Counted from the stretch's first letter, positions 9,574 to 17,903 are shown. The stretch: 64,000 nt of DNA from Thiomicrorhabdus sp. ZW0627 (GCF_029767005.1 NZ_JARUQR010000001.1:62001-126000), one strand, 5' to 3'. Made by a program: numbers and translations. The notes: generated by a model from the letters alone, not told the origin.

Positions 9574-10613
9574 TCCAATTCATTCTAAGACATCCGGTTT
9601 CGGTATCACTTGCGGTTTTGATCCACATTGTCGTTGTCGTTGCGGTCGCTGTCCAATGGGAATCGACGCCGCACGCGATCAAGATCAGCAGTCAGGGTGA
9701 TACGCCGCAAACAACTCAGTCGGTTAAACAGATGCAGCAGATGAAAACCTTCGCAGTGGATTCCAAAGCTGTGGAAGAGAAGCTGGCTCAGATTAAAGAA
9801 CAGGAAGAGGCGAAGAAGGCTGAACAGAAACGTTTGGCGGCCTTGTCCGAAAAAGAGAAGCGCAAACTGGCCGAACTGAAAAAACAGCAGGAACTCGAGA
9901 AGAAGCGTGCCGATGAAGCCAAGCGTCTTGCCGAACAGCAAAAACGTAAAGCTGATGCTGAAAAACGTAAGGCCGACGAAGCCAAGCGTCTTGCCGATAT
10001 TCAGAAACAGCGTGTCGAAGCCGAGAAAAAACGCGCCGAAACGGAAAGGGCAAAAGCCGAGAAGTTGCGCAAAGAAGCTCAGTTAGCCGAGAAGAAAAAG
10101 CAGGAAGCCAAAGAGCAGATCGCCAAGGCCGAGCAGCAACGTAAGGCGGAAGAAGCCAAACGTAAGGCTATCGAGGCGGAAATCGCCAAAAAAGCGGCTG
10201 AAAAAGAGAAGCTTCAGGCTGCAACCTTGCAGGCTAAGATGGAACAGGAACAGGCTCAGCAGAAAGCGGCACTGCAACAGCAGATGGCCGCTGAAGAAGC
10301 GATGCAGCGTGAACTACAGAAACGTCAGCAGTTGCTTTCTTTGAAAGAGACCTATATTTCTTCGATTGCCGCCAAGGTAAAAGACAACTGGCGTACTCCG
10401 GCCAGAATTTCGGAGCAGGCGCAGTGCGAACTGGATATCACTCAGTCGCCGGGTGGTCGTGTCACCAGCGTCAAGGTGGTCAACTGTAATCAGTTTGCCA
10501 ATGAACAGTTCAAACAAGCGGCGGAAAAGGCGGTATATCGTTCCGAGCCTCTGCCGAAACCGCCGGTACCCGAATTGTTCGAACGTAATATCAAGTTTGT
10601 ATTTAAACCCTGA
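9570..10613 (+). CDS. tolA: Tol-Pal system protein TolA
   Basis: Links the TolQR motor to Pal and TolB across the periplasm. It is 347 residues. One transmembrane helix lies near residues 10-29. A very long Lys/Glu/Ala-rich alpha-helical rod runs from about 70 to 250, with degenerate units such as EAKRLAEQQKRKADAEKRK, and a C-terminal globular domain covers about 255-347 with a Cys pair (QCELDIT and VVNCNQ) of TolA_C/TonB_C type. The rod is internally repetitive at DNA level (9900-10100). The start overlaps tolR by four bases. Confidence 0.95.
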   Translation: MIQFILRHPVSVSLAVLIHIVVVVAVAVQWESTPHAIKISSQGDTPQTTQSVKQMQQMKTFAVDSKAVEEKLAQIKEQEEAKKAEQKRLAALSEKEKRKLAELKKQQELEKKRADEAKRLAEQQKRKADAEKRKADEAKRLADIQKQRVEAEKKRAETERAKAEKLRKEAQLAEKKKQEAKEQIAKAEQQRKAEEAKRKAIEAEIAKKAAEKEKLQAATLQAKMEQEQAQQKAALQQQMAAEEAMQRELQKRQQLLSLKETYISSIAAKVKDNWRTPARISEQAQCELDITQSPGGRVTSVKVVNCNQFANEQFKQAAEKAVYRSEPLPKPPVPELFERNIKFVFKP

Positions 10614-10654
10614 ATTCAAACCCCAAACAAACCCTAAAGGTTTAGAGAAAGATT

Positions 10655-11989
10655 ATGTTTAGAGTTCTAAAAGAATCACGTTTACTGAGTTCCTCGTTCT
10701 GGGCAGGCCTGTTGGTTTTCGGTTTGGTTGTCATGCCGATGTCTGCCAAGGCGCAGTTGACCATCGAAATCAACGAAAGTTACGAGAATGCGTTGCCGAT
10801 CGCTATCGTGCCGCTTGCTTGGAAGGGGCAGGCGCAACAGGCACCGGTAGATCTTTCGGAAGTGATTCGCCAGAACTTGCGACGCAGTGGCAAGTTCAAG
10901 CCGGTTTCTCCAACATTGATGCCGGCTCTGCCAAGTCTGCCGGAAGAAGTGGATTTTGATAAGTGGCGTACTCTGGATGTCGATAACATTCTGATCGGTA
11001 AAGTCACCGATCAGGGGAACGACCGTTACCAGATCGAGATGCGTTTTTTGGACGTGTTGCGTAAGACTCAGATTATCGGTAAGCGTTGGAGTAATATTCC
11101 GGGCAGACAGTTGCGCCAGATCGCTCATATCATGAGTGACCTGATCTATAAGGAACTGACCGGTATTCGTGGAGCGTTCAATACTCAGATCGCTTATGTC
11201 ACCTTAAAAAATGTTAACGGCAAGCGCCGATATACTTTGGAAGTTGCGGACGCAGATGGTTACAACCCACAGCCAATCTTGAGATCGCCGCAGCCGATTA
11301 TGTCGCCTGCATGGTCGCCGGATGGTAAGAAGTTGGCTTATGTCTCGTTTGAGAAAGGGCGTTCTTATATTATCGTTCAGAGTTTGGACGGCAAAACCCG
11401 TGAGACGGTCGCCAGTTTCAAAGGTATTAACGGTGCGCCTGCATGGTCGCCGGACGGTACGAAGATGTCCATGACTTTGTCCAAAGACGGCAGTGCGGAT
11501 ATTTATGTGATGGATCTGAAAACAAGAAATCTGAAACGTATGACCAGTAACTGGTCGATCGAAACCGAATCCGTTTGGGCGCCGGACAGCCGTTCTCTGT
11601 TTTTTAATTCGGACCGCCGCGGCAAGCCGCAGGTATTTCAGGTGTTCCTGGACAGCGGTGAGGTTCAGCGTGTGACTTATGACGGACCTTATAACGCCAA
11701 CCCTGAAATTTCACCAGACGGCCGCTATTTGGCAATGGTTCACGGGCGTGGTGGTTTCCACATCGGTCTGCTTGACCTTCAGACAAATCAGTTTAATATT
11801 TTAACCAATACCTTCCTGGATGAGTCGCCAACGTTTTCGCCTAACGGGGAAATGATTTTGTATGCGATGAACCAGAACGATAAGGGTAAATTGGCGGTCG
11901 TTTCGCTGGACGGAAACACTTCCCAGACCTTGAGTGTCAAGGACGGGCAGGTCAGAGAGCCGGCCTGGGGACCTTTCCTCAGCCGATAA
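10655..11989 (+). CDS. tolB: Tol-Pal system translocation protein TolB
   Basis: Periplasmic beta-propeller that binds Pal and the TolA C-terminus. It is 444 residues. A signal peptide ends at about residue 34 (MSAKA before QLTIE). The N-terminal alpha/beta domain covers about 35-170, followed by a six-bladed propeller recognisable by repeated SPDGKKLAYVS, SPDGTKMSMT and SPDGRYLAMV type blades (WD40-like TolB repeats). AAAGATT lies just ahead of the ATG. CAGGCCTG at 10704-10711 falls inside the signal peptide. tolB and pal are separated by 52 bases with a weak hairpin. Confidence 0.95.
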   Translation: MFRVLKESRLLSSSFWAGLLVFGLVVMPMSAKAQLTIEINESYENALPIAIVPLAWKGQAQQAPVDLSEVIRQNLRRSGKFKPVSPTLMPALPSLPEEVDFDKWRTLDVDNILIGKVTDQGNDRYQIEMRFLDVLRKTQIIGKRWSNIPGRQLRQIAHIMSDLIYKELTGIRGAFNTQIAYVTLKNVNGKRRYTLEVADADGYNPQPILRSPQPIMSPAWSPDGKKLAYVSFEKGRSYIIVQSLDGKTRETVASFKGINGAPAWSPDGTKMSMTLSKDGSADIYVMDLKTRNLKRMTSNWSIETESVWAPDSRSLFFNSDRRGKPQVFQVFLDSGEVQRVTYDGPYNANPEISPDGRYLAMVHGRGGFHIGLLDLQTNQFNILTNTFLDESPTFSPNGEMILYAMNQNDKGKLAVVSLDGNTSQTLSVKDGQVREPAWGPFLSR

Positions 11990-11991
11990 AC

Positions 11992-12018
11992 CGGGAACGG
12001 AGTAGAGACCCCGTTTTT
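11992..12018 (+). terminator. Weak intercistronic hairpin between tolB and pal
   Basis: AACGG at 11996-12000 can pair with CCGTT at 12011-12015 across a 10-base loop, followed by a short T-run. The stem is only 5 bp, so it may act as an attenuator or mRNA processing site that sets the pal to tolB ratio. This is speculative. Confidence 0.3.
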
Positions 12019-12041
12019 CAATAACAATAAAGGATACTTTG

Positions 12042-12626
12042 ATGGAGCATTTAAAATCTCTCTTCACCTTGGCTTTAGTTGCTGGCCTGACAGCTTGTAG
12101 CAGCACGCCTTCCGACGATATTGACCGTTCCAAGAACACCGATCTTGATCCATTGGCAGTGGAAGGGGCAGCCGGTCAGGGTGCCGGTCAAAATGGCAGT
12201 GATTTGGATTTGGGTGTTGAAATTCAGGGTGTCGAGCTGGATAAAGGTATCGAAGGCAGCAACCTCGGCGATGGAACGTCGATTGACGGTGCTACAACCT
12301 ATCAGCCGATCGTCTATTTCGGTTACGATCAGTCGAACTTGTCTGACGAAAACACCGCGCTGGTCAAACATTATGCGCAAGTTTTGCTGGATAACCCAAC
12401 CAGAACCGTCAGCCTTGTTGGTCATACCGATGAAAGAGGTACGCCGGAATACAACCTTGCTTTGGGTGAGCGTCGTGCCAAGGCCGTTGCTCAGGTAATG
12501 ATGCTGTTTGGTGTTCAGGCCGACCGTATCGAATCCATCAGCTACGGTGAAGAGCAGCCTGCTGAGTTGGCTCATGATGAACAGGCCTGGATGAAAAACC
12601 GCCGAGTTGAGATCAAAATCCACTAA
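12042..12626 (+). CDS. pal: Peptidoglycan-associated lipoprotein Pal
   Basis: Outer-membrane lipoprotein that anchors the outer membrane to peptidoglycan through an OmpA-like domain. It is 194 residues from the ATG at 12042; AAGGA at 12030-12034 fits this ATG, not the overlapping TTG at 12039. The lipobox GLTAC puts the lipidated cysteine at 19. A Gly/Asp-rich linker covers about 30-85. The OmpA C-terminal domain includes VYFGYDQSNL, GHTDERGTPEYN and LGERRAKAV, whose Asp and Arg grip diaminopimelate. It sits within the tol operon in the usual position after tolB. Confidence 0.96.
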   Translation: MEHLKSLFTLALVAGLTACSSTPSDDIDRSKNTDLDPLAVEGAAGQGAGQNGSDLDLGVEIQGVELDKGIEGSNLGDGTSIDGATTYQPIVYFGYDQSNLSDENTALVKHYAQVLLDNPTRTVSLVGHTDERGTPEYNLALGERRAKAVAQVMMLFGVQADRIESISYGEEQPAELAHDEQAWMKNRRVEIKIH

Positions 12627-12656
12627 CCGATTCACGAACCAAGAAAGACCAGTCGA

Positions 12657-13454
12657 ATGATGAAAAAAACGATTCAAATTGCGATAGTCAGTTCCCTGTT
12701 GTTTTCAACTTCCATGGCCAATGCAGCACCGGTCGGTTCGATCGAAGAGCGCATTCAACGTCTGGAGCGCATGGCGGATAACCCGGTGTTGTTGCAACTT
12801 AGTCAGCGTTTGGCGCAACAACAACGCGAAATTCAACAGTTGCACGACACCATTGATCGCATGAAACGCGATCAGCGACTGTTTCTTGATCAGGCTAAGC
12901 AGCGTTATGCCGAAACCGATCAGCGAATCAGTGAGCTTGAACAGCAGTTAAAGCAAGGTGTCACCGTTTCTGTTCGGCCTGGTGCTGGCGCACCTCCTGT
13001 CACACCCGAAGTGACTGGTCAGGCCGAAACCCCGGCTCCGGCAGCAGCTACTGCAGGTGAAACCATCAAGGTTCATCCTGCAACGGCTCAGGAAAACGCA
13101 CAATATCAGAAAGCGTTTGCTTTGATGCGTGCCGCCAAATACGAAGAATCGATCAAGGATTTCGAGGCGTTTTTGAAACAGTCGCCTGACAGTAGTCTGG
13201 CGAGCAATGCGAGCTATTGGGCGGGAGAGGGTTATTTGATCCTTAAGGATTACGCCAAGGCGTTGTCTTCTTTCGAACGTGTGTTTAAGCACTACCCTGA
13301 TTCAAACAAAACTCCGGATGCTATGCTGCGTGCCGCAGACAGTCTGGTCAGCTTGGATAAGCGTGCAGAGGCGAACGCCTTGTATAAACAGGTGATGAAC
13401 GACTACCCTGAGACTCGAGCCGCTCAGAATGCCAAAAAACGTATCTTGCCGTAA
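12657..13454 (+). CDS. cpoB: Tol-Pal associated coiled-coil TPR protein CpoB (YbgF)
   Basis: Periplasmic regulator that couples peptidoglycan synthesis with Tol-Pal constriction at division. It is 265 residues. A signal peptide ends at about residue 22 (SMANA before APVGS). A trimerising coiled coil covers about 28-90 (EERIQRLERMADN onward). A Pro/Ala/Thr linker follows, and then TPR repeats to the end, beginning QYQKAFALMRAAKYEESIKD. Two adjacent ATG codons (12657, 12660) could both serve as start; the product differs by one residue. It is the last tol gene, 36 bases before queC. Confidence 0.93.
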   Translation: MMKKTIQIAIVSSLLFSTSMANAAPVGSIEERIQRLERMADNPVLLQLSQRLAQQQREIQQLHDTIDRMKRDQRLFLDQAKQRYAETDQRISELEQQLKQGVTVSVRPGAGAPPVTPEVTGQAETPAPAAATAGETIKVHPATAQENAQYQKAFALMRAAKYEESIKDFEAFLKQSPDSSLASNASYWAGEGYLILKDYAKALSSFERVFKHYPDSNKTPDAMLRAADSLVSLDKRAEANALYKQVMNDYPETRAAQNAKKRILP

Positions 13455-13490
13455 TCAGTAATAAAAGAAATTTGTAAAAGCAGTGAAATA

Positions 13491-14171
13491 ATGCCAAAAA
13501 AAGCCGTCATCTTACTTTCGGGCGGGTTGGATTCCGCAACCGTTCTTGCCATCGCCACCTCGCAGGGGTATGAGTGCCATACCATCAGCTTCGACTACGG
13601 TCAGCGCCACCGTGCCGAATTGGATTTTGCTAAAGCCCTGTCGGCACAGCAAAATGCCAAGTCGCACCGTGTGGTGCAGGTGGATATGACGCAAATCGGT
13701 GGTTCGGCCTTGACCGATAGTTCGATCGATGTACCGGTAACGGGTGTGGAAGCGGGTGAGATTCCTGTGACTTATGTTCCGGCCAGAAACACCGTGTTTT
13801 TATCCTACGCTTTGGCGTTGGCGGAAGTGATCCGATCCAACGATATCTTCATCGGCGTCAATGCGGTTGATTATTCGGGTTATCCTGATTGCCGCCCGGA
13901 GTTCATCGAGGCGTTTGAAAAGATGGCGAATCTGGCGACTAAAGTCGGTGTTGAAGGGGAAAAGCTTCATGTGCAGACACCATTAATTGATCTGACCAAA
14001 GCGCAGATCATTCAAACAGGTACTCAGTTGGGTGTTGACTACGGTTTGACGGTTTCCTGTTATCAGGCGGACGACCAAGGGCGTGCTTGTGGCGTTTGTG
14101 ACTCCTGCCGTCTGAGAAAGCAGGGCTTTGCCGATGCGGGAATCGAAGATCCGACCCGCTATCAACCCTAA
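13491..14171 (+). CDS. queC: 7-cyano-7-deazaguanine (preQ0) synthase
   Basis: Converts 7-carboxy-7-deazaguanine to preQ0 using ATP and ammonia, in the queuosine pathway that modifies tRNA at G34 of GUN anticodons. It is 226 residues. The PP-loop ATP site LSGGLDSAT is at 9-17. The zinc site is formed by four cysteines, one in VSCYQ and three in ACGVCDSC near residue 200. queC follows the tol genes in Pseudomonas too. It is notable that it lies directly upstream of the tRNA array whose third member has a GTT (GUN-class) anticodon; this is probably coincidence. Confidence 0.95.
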   Translation: MPKKAVILLSGGLDSATVLAIATSQGYECHTISFDYGQRHRAELDFAKALSAQQNAKSHRVVQVDMTQIGGSALTDSSIDVPVTGVEAGEIPVTYVPARNTVFLSYALALAEVIRSNDIFIGVNAVDYSGYPDCRPEFIEAFEKMANLATKVGVEGEKLHVQTPLIDLTKAQIIQTGTQLGVDYGLTVSCYQADDQGRACGVCDSCRLRKQGFADAGIEDPTRYQP

Positions 14172-14225
14172 GTTCTTGAAATTCGGCGAGTCCGTAAAAA
14201 AACTGTAAAAAGTCCTCAAAAAGGC

Positions 14226-14253
14226 TTGCACAGATCGGTCAGCCTTGTATAAT
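14226..14253 (+). promoter_or_regulatory. Sigma-70 promoter for the tRNA array
   Basis: TTGCAC at 14226-14231 and a perfect TATAAT at 14248-14253 are spaced by 16 bases and lie 17 bases before the first tRNA. Good stable-RNA promoter geometry. Confidence 0.8.
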
Positions 14254-14270
14254 ACGCTCCATTCCGAAAC

Positions 14271-14346
14271 GGGTCGTTAGCTCAGCCGGTAGAGCAGTTG
14301 GCTTTTAACCAATTGGTCGAGCGTTCGAATCGCTCACGACCCACCA
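14271..14346 (+). tRNA. tRNA-Lys (anticodon TTT), copy 1
   Basis: A 76-base tRNA with encoded CCA. The acceptor stem is GGGTCGT/ACGACCC with discriminator A73. The D-arm GCTC/GAGC, the anticodon stem GTTGG/CCAAT and the T-arm GAGCG/CGCTC all pair. The anticodon loop CTTTTAA places TTT at 14304-14306. The body closely matches E. coli tRNA-Lys. Confidence 0.97.
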
Positions 14347-14459
14347 AATTCTGGATTGCCTTAGTTGATTGAAATGACAATCGTCAGGTAATTTTCCCCA
14401 GCTTGATGCCCGGTAGTTGTGGGAACCGTTGCAGATGATGCTACACTGAAAACGTGTTT

Positions 14460-14535
14460 GGGTCGTTAGCTCAGCCGGTAGAGCAGTTGGCTTTTAACCA
14501 ATTGGTCGAGCGTTCGAATCGCTCACGACCCACCA
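14460..14535 (+). tRNA. tRNA-Lys (anticodon TTT), copy 2
   Basis: Identical in all 76 bases to copy 1, starting exactly 189 bases later. Anticodon TTT at 14493-14495. Confidence 0.97.
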
Positions 14536-14648
14536 TAGTCTGGATTGCCTGATTTGATTGAATTGACAATCGTCAGGTAATTTTCCCCAGCTTGAGTACC
14601 GGTAGTTGTGGGAACCGTTGCAGATGATGCAACACTGCAAACTTGTTT

Positions 14649-14724
14649 GGGTCGTTAGCTCAGCCGGTAGAGCAGTTGGCTGTTAACCAATTGGTCGAGC
14701 GTTCGAATCGCTCACGACCCACCA
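14649..14724 (+). tRNA. Lysine-type tRNA body with anticodon GTT, copy 3
   Basis: Identical to copies 1, 2 and 4 except for one base: position 34 (14682) is G, so the loop is CTGTTAA and the anticodon is GTT, which reads Asn codons AAC and AAU. A scanner will call it tRNA-Asn. The rest of the molecule, including discriminator A73 and the GGGTCGT acceptor stem, is the lysine tRNA; E. coli tRNA-Asn has a different body and G73. It could be the true tRNA-Asn of this lineage, a recent mis-decoding mutant, an inactive copy or a sequence error. Confidence 0.85.
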
Positions 14725-14837
14725 TATTCTGGATTGCCTGATTTGATTGAATTGACAATCGTCAGGTAATTTTCCCCAGCTTGATTACCGGTAGTTGTGG
14801 GAACCGTTGCAGATGATGCAACACTGAAAACTTGTTT

Positions 14838-14913
14838 GGGTCGTTAGCTCAGCCGGTAGAGCAGTTGGCTTTTAACCAATTGGTCGAGCGTTCGAATCGC
14901 TCACGACCCACCA
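14838..14913 (+). tRNA. tRNA-Lys (anticodon TTT), copy 4
   Basis: Identical to copies 1 and 2, again 189 bases after the previous copy. Anticodon TTT at 14871-14873. Followed at once by an intrinsic terminator. Confidence 0.97.
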
Positions 14914-14922
14914 TTATTTAAG

Positions 14923-14957
14923 AACCCCATGTTGCAGACGCACCATGGGGTTTTTTA
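14923..14957 (+). terminator. Intrinsic terminator of the tRNA operon
   Basis: AACCCCATG at 14923-14931 pairs with CATGGGGTT at 14944-14952 and is followed by a T-run. Confidence 0.9.
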
Positions 14958-15001
14958 TTTTCCGGTATTCGACAAGCTTACTGTTTTGCTTTTCAAACAG
15001 G

Positions 15002-15040
15002 CCTGTCCGGTTTCTAGATCGTCACCGGACAGGTGTTTTT
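15002..15040 (+). terminator. Second hairpin after the tRNA array
   Basis: CCTGTCCGGT at 15002-15011 pairs perfectly with ACCGGACAGG at 15024-15033, followed by TGTTTTT. It overlaps a CAGGCCTG at 14998-15005. It sits between the tRNA array and a convergent gene and may stop transcription from both sides. Confidence 0.7.
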
Positions 15041-15060
15041 GATGTGCGAGCTGGATAACC

Positions 15061-15831
15061 TTATTTCAGGTGTTTCGAAGCGATTTCTCTCAACGTGAAG
15101 ACTTCCAGTCCGGCTTCATCCGCAAAACCGAGCGCACGGGTCAGGCGTGCCGGTGCGGAACGTCCCATGCAACCGTGTTCCAAGTCGCCGTTGATGGCTT
15201 CAATCAAACCTTCCATCAGACGTTCCCGGTTGTTCTGTTCTCCGGTAAGCCAATCCTGAATGTCCAAAACGTCGCTGGCGACTGTCTGCATGACCATGGC
15301 GTGCTGGTTCATCAAACCTTCTACATTCCCTCCGACTTCCAGACCGGCAATGTTGGTGGTCAGAATATAGAGGTTTTTGCGAACCAGTTCATAGCTCAAC
15401 TCTTCTTCGCTGTCGACCAGGTAGCTTGGAATGTCCAGACTGGCCAGGGCGTCGAAGACCAAACGGGCGTTTGGACCATAGATCGGAGACGGTAACACCA
15501 CTTTGCTGTCCATGCCTTTTTTCTTTTCGAACCAGACAGAAATCACGGTTGGATCGGAAATGTTGGCGGCTTGCCAGTCGCGAGGCAGTAATTCGTTCTG
15601 AAGCAAAATCAGTTTGTCTTTCCATTTTTCAGGACAGTTATTCAATACTGTATGGATGTCTGCTTCACCGACGGCAACCAGTACCGCTTTCGGAGTCGGG
15701 TAGGCGTCCGCACTGGATTGAATATCCATGTCACGGGTAACGGGAAAAACGGGGTGTCCTGTTCTTAGAAACCCTCTGGCAAAGACGCTTCCAAGCTCGC
15801 CCAAGCCGATCACAATGATAGGATCTTTCAT
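15061..15831 (-). CDS. Rossmann-fold NAD(P)-binding protein, function unknown
   Basis: A 256-residue protein from the ATG at 15831; GAGG nine bases upstream supports this start over the TTG at 15864. The N-terminal beta-alpha-beta dinucleotide site reads IVIGLGELGSVFARG (about 6-20). A second conserved-looking segment, VVLPSPIYGPNARLVFDAL, lies around 123-141. The layout recalls ketopantoate reductase or 6-phosphogluconate-type dehydrogenases, but no signature of either is complete and the C-terminal half is not recognised. It is transcribed alone, convergent with the tRNA array and divergent from the small membrane protein at 15932. Only the cofactor fold is supported. Confidence 0.65.
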   Translation of the reverse strand: MKDPIIVIGLGELGSVFARGFLRTGHPVFPVTRDMDIQSSADAYPTPKAVLVAVGEADIHTVLNNCPEKWKDKLILLQNELLPRDWQAANISDPTVISVWFEKKKGMDSKVVLPSPIYGPNARLVFDALASLDIPSYLVDSEEELSYELVRKNLYILTTNIAGLEVGGNVEGLMNQHAMVMQTVASDVLDIQDWLTGEQNNRERLMEGLIEAINGDLEHGCMGRSAPARLTRALGFADEAGLEVFTLREIASKHLK

Positions 15832-15931
15832 CTGTTTGACCTCTTTTTTATTTTTTTGCACCAAAATGGAAATTTTGCTGTGATTTTATTGATAAAATAG
15901 CTTTCAAATTTGATAGCACAGGATATTAGCA

Positions 15932-16186
15932 GTGAAACAGCAAAAAGCAAAATTTACCTGGCACTATTACGGCATGGCTTTTGGTGCATTGATGGCGATG
16001 CTAGCGGGAACAGTCGGTTCGATTGGTGGTGTGGTGTCTGCGTTGGCGTTTGCTGTATTGTGCCATCCTGTCATTAAGTTTCAGGGAATCGGGCGCTTTG
16101 TGTTTCTCATCCTGTTTACCATCCTTTATATCTTTGCCTTTCCCGAAGCCGATGTGATTCGACAGATGATGACGGAGACCAACTAA
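15932..16186 (+). CDS. Small inner-membrane protein, function unknown
   Basis: An 84-residue hydrophobic protein that starts at a GTG preceded by AGGA. It has two or three predicted transmembrane segments (about 12-32, 34-48 and 55-70), separated by the loop HPVIKFQGIGR. No family is recognised. It ends five bases before the DtxR-type regulator and is the first gene of the unit that continues through DtxR, NtrB and NtrC, so a regulatory or metal-linked membrane role is possible, purely from context. Confidence 0.6.
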   Translation: MKQQKAKFTWHYYGMAFGALMAMLAGTVGSIGGVVSALAFAVLCHPVIKFQGIGRFVFLILFTILYIFAFPEADVIRQMMTETN

Positions 16187-16191
16187 AAGTC

Positions 16192-16860
16192 ATGGTGTCC
16201 AAAGCGTTAGAAGACTACCTGAAAATTATCTATAAGCTGGAAGGCAAGGTTCCGGCAGGTAAAGGTGTTCAAACTTCCGCCATAGCCGAACGTCTCTCAA
16301 TCTCGCAGGCTTCGGTTTCCAATATGCTGAAGAAGTTGGCCGAGCAGGATTACATTGAATACGCACCTTATTATGGTGTCAGCCTGACCGACTCAGGCCG
16401 CAAGATCGCTTTGAACATGGTTCGCAAACACCGGATTCTGGAACTGTACCTGGTCGAGCGCCTTGGATATTCCTGGGACGAAGTGGATGCGGAAGCGGAA
16501 GTGGTTGAACATTCCATCTCGGATAAGCTGGTGAACCGAATGTGGGAAGACTTGGGGTATCCGACCCACGATCCCCACGGTTCCCCGATTCCTTCCCCTG
16601 AAGGTGAAGTGGAACAGCACGACTGGGTACCTTTGATCGAGATTCCACTGCACCAGTGGGTGGAGGTTAGAAGAATCAAGAACCGCAGTCCGGAAGAATT
16701 ACGCTACTTGGCATCCATCGGTCTGACCACCGGGGTTTCGGTGGCGATTGAGAACATCGCGCCTTTGAACGGTCCTTTACTGATTGAAGTGAGCGGCAAT
16801 AAATTTCATGCCATCGACTATAGGTTGGCGATGGCGATAATGGTGAGTCCATCCGAATGA
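16192..16860 (+). CDS. DtxR/MntR-family metal-dependent regulator
   Basis: A 222-residue transcription factor of the DtxR (IdeR/MntR) family, which senses Fe(II) or Mn(II). The winged helix-turn-helix covers about 5-65, with recognition region SAIAERLSISQASVSNMLKKL. The dimerisation and metal-binding domain covers about 70-140 and includes HRILELYLVERLGYSWDEV and the metal-ligand-like AEVVEHSIS. A C-terminal FeoA/SH3-like domain lies about 150-215. Length and the SH3 domain are nearer to DtxR/IdeR than to the shorter MntR. Its stop overlaps the start of the histidine kinase (ATGA at 16857), an unusual coupling. Metal specificity is not readable by eye. Confidence 0.85.
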   Translation: MVSKALEDYLKIIYKLEGKVPAGKGVQTSAIAERLSISQASVSNMLKKLAEQDYIEYAPYYGVSLTDSGRKIALNMVRKHRILELYLVERLGYSWDEVDAEAEVVEHSISDKLVNRMWEDLGYPTHDPHGSPIPSPEGEVEQHDWVPLIEIPLHQWVEVRRIKNRSPEELRYLASIGLTTGVSVAIENIAPLNGPLLIEVSGNKFHAIDYRLAMAIMVSPSE

Positions 16861-17903
16861 CAGATACGAACAGTAAACAAACGTTTATAGACCTGCTGGA
16901 AGGTTTGACCACGGCGGTGGTCTGGATACGCAGCGACGAATCCATCGGTTATATGAACATCGCCGCAGGTGAGCTGTTCCAGACCAGTACCAGCCGAATC
17001 GTCGGCGTACATTGGTCGGCGATCCTACCGGATCTGGTTGAAGACGTCCATAAGGCGGATGAACAGAAACTGACCATCCATGAATACGCTTTGGTGTTGC
17101 CCGACTTCTCCAAGGTTCGCGTCAGTTGTACGCTTGCGCCTTATGAGGTGAATGGTGAGAAGGGCTGGTTGATGGAGATATTCAATACAGAACGTCACCA
17201 CCGTATCGTCGAAGAGGACGAGCGCTGGCACCAGTATGAAGCTGGTAACCTACTTGTCAGTACTCTGGCGCACGAAGTGAAGAATCCTTTGGCGGGGATT
17301 TTAGGTGCCGCCCAGCTGTTGCAGAAACGTTACTCGCCCAAAGACAAAGAACAGGCTTTTCTGGACATTATCTCCAAAGAGGTTTCCCGACTTAAGAACC
17401 TGGTGGACCGAATGCTCGGGCCGAAACAGACGGCTGAAAAAGAGCCACATAACATTCACGAATTGATTCGTTATGTGTTGCAGATCATTGAAGGCGAAAA
17501 ACCTGGAAACGTCTATATCAAACTTGATTACGATCCCAGTATTCCGGAAGTGGACATCGATTTCGAAGCGATGGTTCAAGCCGTATTGAATCTGGTCAAA
17601 AATGCGATTCAAGCCATGGAAAAACATGGCGGAATGTTGACCATCAAGACTCGAGTAGAGCGTAAGTTCACCTTGGGCACCAAAACCTTCCCGCTGGTTG
17701 CCGTCATCAGTATTATGGATGAAGGTGAGGGGATCCCGGAAGAGGTGTTCGATTCGATTTTCTATCCGATGGTGAGCAGTAAAAAAGAAGGTACCGGTCT
17801 CGGGTTACCAGTTGCGCAGAGCGTATTGCGTCAGCATGGCGGCTTGATTGTGGCAGAAAGTGAACCGGGCAAGACGGTGTTTAACGTCTATTTGCCGTTA
17901 TAA
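16857..17903 (+). CDS. NtrB-like sensor histidine kinase
   Basis: A 348-residue soluble kinase with no transmembrane segment. An N-terminal PAS domain covers about 8-110. The phospho-acceptor H-box TLAHEVKNPLAG has His139, in the form typical of NtrB (GlnL), and the N-box NLVKNAIQAM, G1 box DEGEGIP and G2 box GTGLGLPVA complete the ATPase domain. The NtrB-like motif RMLGP near 188 is also present. The partner response regulator follows 18 bases later. NtrB proteins are switched by PII (glnB lies 10 kb away on the minus strand). The coupling to a DtxR regulator leaves open that this pair serves metal or redox rather than nitrogen control. Confidence 0.88.
   Translation: MTDTNSKQTFIDLLEGLTTAVVWIRSDESIGYMNIAAGELFQTSTSRIVGVHWSAILPDLVEDVHKADEQKLTIHEYALVLPDFSKVRVSCTLAPYEVNGEKGWLMEIFNTERHHRIVEEDERWHQYEAGNLLVSTLAHEVKNPLAGILGAAQLLQKRYSPKDKEQAFLDIISKEVSRLKNLVDRMLGPKQTAEKEPHNIHELIRYVLQIIEGEKPGNVYIKLDYDPSIPEVDIDFEAMVQAVLNLVKNAIQAMEKHGGMLTIKTRVERKFTLGTKTFPLVAVISIMDEGEGIPEEVFDSIFYPMVSSKKEGTGLGLPVAQSVLRQHGGLIVAESEPGKTVFNVYLPL

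Larger units (their letters stand above)
14271..14913 (+). repeat. 189-bp tandem repeat carrying the tRNA genes
   Basis: Three full units of exactly 189 bp (76-base tRNA plus 113-base spacer), then a final tRNA. Spacers 2 and 3 differ at only a few positions; spacer 1 is slightly more diverged. Each spacer keeps the segment TTTTCCCCAGCTTGA and a GTTGCA-GATGA-TGCAAC hairpin (one mismatch in spacer 1). Conservation of non-coding spacer points to recent tandem duplication or ongoing gene conversion; the spacer might also carry processing or promoter signals. Confidence 0.95.

Noticed and set aside
9606-10277. Long Phe/Leu/Ser-rich minus-strand frames opposite tolA.
   Set aside because: Produced by the Lys/Glu/Ala repeats of the TolA rod read backwards.
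14271-14913. Regular repeats with a 189-base period could suggest a CRISPR array.
   Set aside because: The repeat is a full tRNA with CCA, the spacers are themselves nearly identical, and no cas gene is present.
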